Source: an uncultured Lachnospiraceae bacterium (GTDB taxonomy: Bacteria; Bacillota_A; Clostridia; Lachnospirales; Lachnospiraceae). From it: a stretch of DNA of 6,633 bases. Each line of letters starts with the position of its first letter. The stretch's first letter is position 1. The notes beneath the pieces were generated by a model, which ran no database searches, had not been told where the DNA came from, and worked only from the letters and a program-made list of their open reading frames with translations. The stretch spans positions 1-6,633 of the forward strand of contig CAJKKX010000134.1 of the NCBI GenBank assembly GCA_905200565.1. The letters are read 5' to 3'. Below are positions 4,401-6,633 of this stretch, in pieces. The position numbers and the translations under genes were made by a program.

Positions 4401-6633
4401 CCTGGACGCTGACGAAAGAGTGGGAAGGTCTGTCAAGCGTTGTGGTATATGAACTGACGGATGAAGGAAAGACAAATATGCAGACCGTCAGCGTAGTGAA
4501 TAACCAGATCACTCTGACTGATATGAAGGCGGAGACACCTTATGTTATTTATAAAGGGGAAAAGGCTCCACTGACAGTAGACTGGCAGACGTCCAAATAT
4601 GTCTATGACATGGGATATAATGATACGGATGTAAACAGCCACAGAACAGTTTCCGGTACGGGAACAGCAGAAATTGTAGACAATGTATCTCAGAACAATA
4701 TGCTGAAGCTGACAGGCGATGTTTCGGTGAGCACACAGCTTACCAACCTGGAAGCAGGAAAGAAATATGCACTGTACATCGGTGTGGATAACAGAAGTGA
4801 CGCGAAGGCACATATGACGGTGACAGACGGCGATAAGACGCTTGGAACGAACTATGCTACAAGATCTTTCGTTCAGAACATCGTATCTTCTGACCAGCAT
4901 CACACGGGAAGCGGTGCGACCGGCGATACTGCGAATGACAGAGTAAGCTATTTCCAGAATATGTTTGTATTCTTTACGGCAGAGCATGATACGGCAACCC
5001 TGACTCTGAAACGCGATGCGGGAGAAGGCTCTACCTACTTTGACGATGTGCGTGTCGTAGAGACAGAGATGGATGTGGTAAAGGAGACAGATGAAGAAGG
5101 AAATATCACGGAGCTTTACAATGATTTCGAGGAGAACGCACAGGGCATCTGGCCGTTTGTCGTTTCAGGGCCTGGCGGAATCACCGATAACCGTATCCAT
5201 CTGTCTGAGCGCCATCATCCGTATACGCAGGCAGGCTACAATGTAAAAGCAGTGGACGATGTACTGGATGGAGACTGGTCCGTAAAGATCAACGCGCTGG
5301 TTCAGAACAACGCTATGATTTATCAGACCATTCCGCAGAATTTCCGCTTTGAGCCGGGCGAAACTTATTATGTATCCTTTGACTATCAGATGGGCAGCAT
5401 GGGAACTTATGAGATCCGCATTGGCGACGGCACGAATAACAATGTAAAGAGTGTGAAGATGCCGGCAAATCCGGGGAATACCCTGAATTTTGGCTTCAGC
5501 TTTACGGCAAGCGAGAGCGGAGACAGTTGGTTTGGTATTTATTCCACAGGAGAAGGTGCGGACTCACACGGCCTGAAAGGAAATATGTTCAGCTTTGCAG
5601 GTTATGCGGATTTCATTCTGGATAATGTTAAGATTCAGAAAACCAGCATGACGATGGATACGACCTATACGGAAGTCACGACGGCAAAAGATAAGATTTC
5701 CCTGAGCACAAGCTTTAACAACCCGGCGGACGAAGGAACAGAAGTTGTGTGGGAATCCTCTGATGAGAGCGTTGCCCGTGTAGATCAGGAAGGAAACGTA
5801 TATTTTGTGGGCTTTGGTTCTGCAATGATCACGGCGTCCTCCACGGTAGGCGGAAAGACAACGACGCTCAGCAGCACGGTGTATTTCCCGAATCAATATG
5901 TGAATCCGGCAACATTCGAACGCGCCTGGGCGAATACGCAGGAGACTTCAAGCGAAAACAGCGGCGCCGCTAATGTTCTTGACAGAAGTGCGGATACCAT
6001 CTGGCACTCTCAGTACAGCGGCAGTGGATTTACGGTATCGGAAAGCAATCCGGCGATTATTACGGTGCAGCTTGCAGAAGACGTCTCGGAGTTTGAGACC
6101 AAGGCATTCCTCCAGAGAAGCCAGAACAATGGTCTGGTACAGAAATATGAATGTATCGTGGGAGACAGTTTTGATCCTTCGACGCATACGATTGGCGGAA
6201 CAGACGGTGTAAATAGATTTACAACAGGTACGGTAAATGTAAAGGCAGAACAGAATGCGGTAGAGGTTCTGGAGCTTCCGGAAGGTACAAAGGGGCATTA
6301 TTTGCAGATCCGCGTATTGCAGGGATATGGAAACTTTGCCTCGATCGCAGATATCCTGATTGATACGACAATCTCTTATGATACGCCGGAAGAGCGTGGC
6401 TACATGACAGCAAACGGGCAGCTTCTCGATCAGAAAGAGGAGGAAGCGCGGGAGAAAGCGAAGAAGGCCCTTGCGGACGCAGTCAAAGCGGCAGATGTCG
6501 TTTATGCACAGGGACAAGGGAATAACACCGACGCAAACTGGAAGGCATTTACTGACGCATATGAAGCGGCGAAAGCAGCCAAGCCTGATGCGAGCGCAGT
6601 TGAACTGGCCAGACTGAGAGCAGCGCTTGTGGC
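1325..6633 (+). CDS. secreted multi-domain endo-alpha-N-acetylgalactosaminidase, GH101 (3' end outside window)
   Basis: The reading frame stays open for 1769 codons and leaves the window without a stop. GH101 enzymes are retaining glycosidases that cleave the bond between GalNAc and Ser/Thr, releasing Gal-beta-1,3-GalNAc from core-1 mucin-type O-glycans outside the cell. Diagnostic blocks are GHDSGHPDYGDIGRR (from about 675), FGVHVNASEMY, a WNW pair (Trp741, Trp743) that probably forms the family's substrate 'tryptophan lid', IYVDVWGNG with probable nucleophile Asp782, LATEWG with probable acid/base Glu815, and YLIPWNWD (995-1002). The two catalytic carboxylates are 33 residues apart, very near the spacing in pneumococcal SpGH101 (Asp764/Glu796, from memory). 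A signal peptide and many accessory domains (listed separately) fit a large surface or secreted mucin-degrading enzyme. The gene has its own promoter. No frameshift or internal stop is seen. The C-terminal anchoring signal, if any, is beyond base 6633. Confidence 0.95.
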   Translation, partial: MKKRKVMKLLSCVIAFSMAMTAAPSTALAAEIPIVTWDDLEMPGIAERAILEDGVNDAWAQDEATVLGEGSVNEKTEDGWLHLKSGSGNGNSAGDSSQYPAMFVNPKTFDFSKEGYFEFTMSSVSARTDTRFGVYLGYQNPGEGMFLGYDAGGWFWQKYTGGDGDYYGGTRVAAPEADVQAKVKIMWTADKKFTLIVNETTVFENETCDLDLSSGKIAFKLSTRGDACTEVKVKDIHYTGQAAAESHQVTGKVVNERGEAVEGASVTIGGQTVTTGSDGTYTFAEMGLGTYTITVTSDDYGTGYGSVTVEHEDAAAGDIILPEKPAVPSRTLRTADMDVQVAENFPSVIQYDMKGNLAGKTFLGQTEELNTIKINGISIAVSEENVEKTFTDTKAVYKITLRGENAPANEKVDCVITAEISVDKNTASFDITKVENKLTEKDENGYEVYPVQAIEIPNHSLISVRSSQANANLKAAKMSSDTMISGDKYFEVTKNMSAVNEDFMYGFVSNDEMSAGLWSNSEYQGTHVASYITAGGASNTRVMATTSTVDGEKSVGLASTAWFYDRKITPVVNGTRRTYVVPHEIMPGAKVVITGDENKDGDIDWQDGAVAFRDIMHNPQGCEVVPELVNYRIAMNFGSMAANPFLTNLDGVKRVYLNTDGLGQGVLLKGYGSEGHDSGHPDYGDIGRRIGGAEDMNTLLTEGKKMGALFGVHVNASEMYAEAKAFDDELSRGDAGINSGWNWLDQGVGINSAYDLASGRREARFQELHDQVGNNLDFIYVDVWGNGVSGEGEDAWYSRMLAREINGLGWRLATEWGPTQEYDSTLQHWAADLAYGGSTSKGENSEVMRFLRNHQKDSWIADYPSYQGAAQAPLLGGLNMTDFEGWQGRTDYKNYITVMFRHNLITKYLQHYQVVDWVDGNPVSMSGSSWIPEMQITLRNTKSDTDKTEIVVSRDSNDYSNLSQYRSRTIQVNGVTVSTGAPTGGDGSNRGNEKYLIPWNWDANGNPLSDADKKMYHWNTQGGTSTWTLTKEWEGLSSVVVYELTDEGKTNMQTVSVVNNQITLTDMKAETPYVIYKGEKAPLTVDWQTSKYVYDMGYNDTDVNSHRTVSGTGTAEIVDNVSQNNMLKLTGDVSVSTQLTNLEAGKKYALYIGVDNRSDAKAHMTVTDGDKTLGTNYATRSFVQNIVSSDQHHTGSGATGDTANDRVSYFQNMFVFFTAEHDTATLTLKRDAGEGSTYFDDVRVVETEMDVVKETDEEGNITELYNDFEENAQGIWPFVVSGPGGITDNRIHLSERHHPYTQAGYNVKAVDDVLDGDWSVKINALVQNNAMIYQTIPQNFRFEPGETYYVSFDYQMGSMGTYEIRIGDGTNNNVKSVKMPANPGNTLNFGFSFTASESGDSWFGIYSTGEGADSHGLKGNMFSFAGYADFILDNVKIQKTSMTMDTTYTEVTTAKDKISLSTSFNNPADEGTEVVWESSDESVARVDQEGNVYFVGFGSAMITASSTVGGKTTTLSSTVYFPNQYVNPATFERAWANTQETSSENSGAANVLDRSADTIWHSQYSGSGFTVSESNPAIITVQLAEDVSEFETKAFLQRSQNNGLVQKYECIVGDSFDPSTHTIGGTDGVNRFTTGTVNVKAEQNAVEVLELPEGTKGHYLQIRVLQGYGNFASIADILIDTTISYDTPEERGYMTANGQLLDQKEEEAREKAKKALADAVKAADVVYAQGQGNNTDANWKAFTDAYEAAKAAKPDASAVELARLRAALV
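1427..2053 (+). other. N-terminal LamG/concanavalin-like domain
   Basis: Residues about 35-243 read as a beta-rich jelly roll: alternating strands with phrases such as WLHLKSG, KTFDFSKEGYFEFTMSS, RFGVYLGYQ and SGKIAFKLSTRG, ending in VKVKDIHYTG. This is the familiar 'GYFEF... FTLIVNETTVFE... GKIAFKLS... VKDIHYTG' layout of concanavalin-A-like modules that precede many secreted glycosidases, including GH101. It likely aids carbohydrate binding or structural packing. The binding specificity cannot be read from the sequence. Confidence 0.65.
2066..2290 (+). other. carboxypeptidase-regulatory-like beta domain
   Basis: Residues about 248-322 match the compact seven-strand prealbumin-like fold. 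VTGKVVNERGEAVEGASVTI is followed by a 'T-GSDGTYTF' turn, then LGTYTITVTSDDY and a closing strand ending DIILP. Such domains usually act as rigid spacers or adhesive modules in secreted enzymes. Here it sits between the N-terminal jelly roll and the catalytic module. Confidence 0.8.
2330..4039 (+). other. GH101 catalytic module
   Basis: Residues about 336-905 comprise a beta sandwich resembling galactose mutarotase (beginning near ENFPSVIQYDM, 343-353) followed by the catalytic barrel. At the entry to the barrel, residues 595-608 (Asp596, Asn598, Asp600, Asp602, Asp604, Asp607) form an EF-hand-like acidic loop followed by WQDGAVAFRDI, a typical GH101 landmark that may bind a metal ion. His676-Asp677, Trp741/Trp743, Asp782 and Glu815 are the residues I expect to line the substrate pocket. 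All expected catalytic residues are present, so activity is likely. Confidence 0.9.
4061..4549 (+). other. beta-sandwich domain following the GH101 barrel
   Basis: Residues about 913-1075 start at QVVDWVDGNP and run through MQITLRN, YLIPWNWD (995-1002), KMYHWNTQGG and a TPYVIYKGEK ending. These phrases are recurrent in the C-terminal sandwich that packs against the GH101 barrel. The domain is structural and completes the conserved enzyme core. Confidence 0.75.
4571..5065 (+). other. galactose-binding-fold-like domain 1
   Basis: Residues about 1083-1247 contain beta strands typical of jelly-roll carbohydrate-binding domains: MLKLTGDVSVSTQLTNL, KKYALYIGVDN, an FFTAEHDTATLTLKRD strand and the closing YFDDVRVVE. 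The '-FDDVRV-E' ending is common at the last strand of this fold. In GH101 enzymes a domain of this kind follows the core. The ligand is unknown. Confidence 0.6.
5111..5644 (+). other. galactose-binding-fold-like domain 2
   Basis: Residues about 1263-1440 begin LYNDFEENAQGIWPFV and include HPYTQAGYN, WSVKINALVQ, ETYYVSFDYQMGS, and the closing FILDNVKIQK, again the pattern of a family of CBM-like jelly rolls. It resembles domain 1 in layout (opening strand, YYVSFDY strand, closing DNVKI), so the two may be distant paralogues. The ligand is unknown. Confidence 0.6.
5669..5887 (+). other. Big_2-like bacterial immunoglobulin domain
   Basis: Residues about 1449-1521 carry the classic Big_2 pattern: KISLSTSFNNP, then VVWESSDESVARVDQEGNVYFVGFGSAMITASS (W at 1476), ending LSSTVYFP. 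Such domains serve as surface spacers in secreted glycosidases and adhesins, here separating the upstream modules from the terminal carbohydrate-binding domain. Confidence 0.85.
5915..6364 (+). other. CBM32/F5-8C-like carbohydrate-binding domain
   Basis: Residues about 1531-1680 show the F5/8 type C signature: an N-terminal helix-turn, VLDRSADTIWHSQYSG (W1560, H1561), NPAIITVQL, then KAFLQRSQNNGLVQKYE and a closing HYLQIRVLQGYGNFASIADI. The 'D...T.WHsqYs' and 'R..n.Gl...y' elements are regular in CBM32 modules of glycosidases. These often bind galactose or GalNAc ends of host glycans, which would fit the enzyme, but the specificity is inferred. Confidence 0.85.
6416..6631 (+). other. charged, Ala-rich helical region (FIVAR-like), incomplete
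   Basis: From about residue 1698 to the edge the sequence turns helical and low in strand-formers: QKEEEAREKAKKALADAVKA, then AQGQGNNTDANWKAFTDAYEAAKAAKP and a final VELARLRAAL. The 'W..F..AY..A' spacing resembles FIVAR and similar three-helix wall-associated modules placed before anchors in clostridial surface enzymes. It continues past the window, so its repeat number and any anchor are unknown. Confidence 0.6.

Noticed and set aside
1577..6517. Many long antisense reading frames opposite the GH101 gene, up to 234 codons
   Set aside because: The + strand frame is unbroken and matches known domains throughout. The antisense frames are Arg/Cys/His/Ser-rich, as expected from reverse-complement shadows, and form no recognisable protein.
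1..6633. A new defence or mobile system, CRISPR array, tRNA/rRNA or integration site
   Set aside because: No direct-repeat array, transposase, integrase, terminal inverted repeats or RNA-like cloverleaf was seen. The whole window is explained by lrgAB and the GH101 gene.

Overview
The window suggests a mucus-associated gut Firmicute, most likely of the Lachnospiraceae/Clostridia type. The reasons are strong AAGGAG/TGGAGG ribosome binding sites, a Gram-positive signal peptide, moderate GC in the genes with an AT-rich intergenic stretch, and a very large secreted multi-domain glycosidase of the kind found in mucin degraders. This taxonomic guess is inference; no marker gene is present.

Layout, all on the + strand. 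(1) Bases 1-52 are a short leader that may hold the last codons of an upstream gene. (2) Bases 53-1107 hold a two-gene membrane operon of the CidA/LrgA and CidB/LrgB families, joined by an ATGA start/stop overlap. (3) Bases 1108-1324 are an AT-rich intergenic region with a good sigma-A-type promoter (TTGAAA, 17-base spacer, GATAAT, with a TGn extension) and no convincing terminator for the operon. (4) From 1325 to the right edge runs one uninterrupted reading frame of at least 1769 codons. It encodes a secreted GH101 endo-alpha-N-acetylgalactosaminidase, an enzyme that releases the core-1 disaccharide Gal-beta-1,3-GalNAc from Ser/Thr of mucin-type O-glycoproteins. The gene has no stop inside the window, so its C-terminus and any cell-wall anchor lie outside it.

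Reading the GH101 protein from N to C: signal peptide; LamG/concanavalin-like jelly roll; small carboxypeptidase-regulatory-like beta domain; GH101 catalytic module (beta sandwich plus barrel with probable nucleophile Asp782 and acid/base Glu815); a following beta sandwich; two galactose-binding-fold-like domains; a Big_2 immunoglobulin-like domain; a CBM32/F5-8C-like domain; and the start of a charged, Ala-rich helical region. The enzyme and the lrgAB pair appear to be separate transcription units, and nothing in the sequence ties their functions together. I see no mobile element, CRISPR array, RNA gene or clearly new system. The window looks like well-formed accessory metabolism with a rich but recognisable domain architecture.
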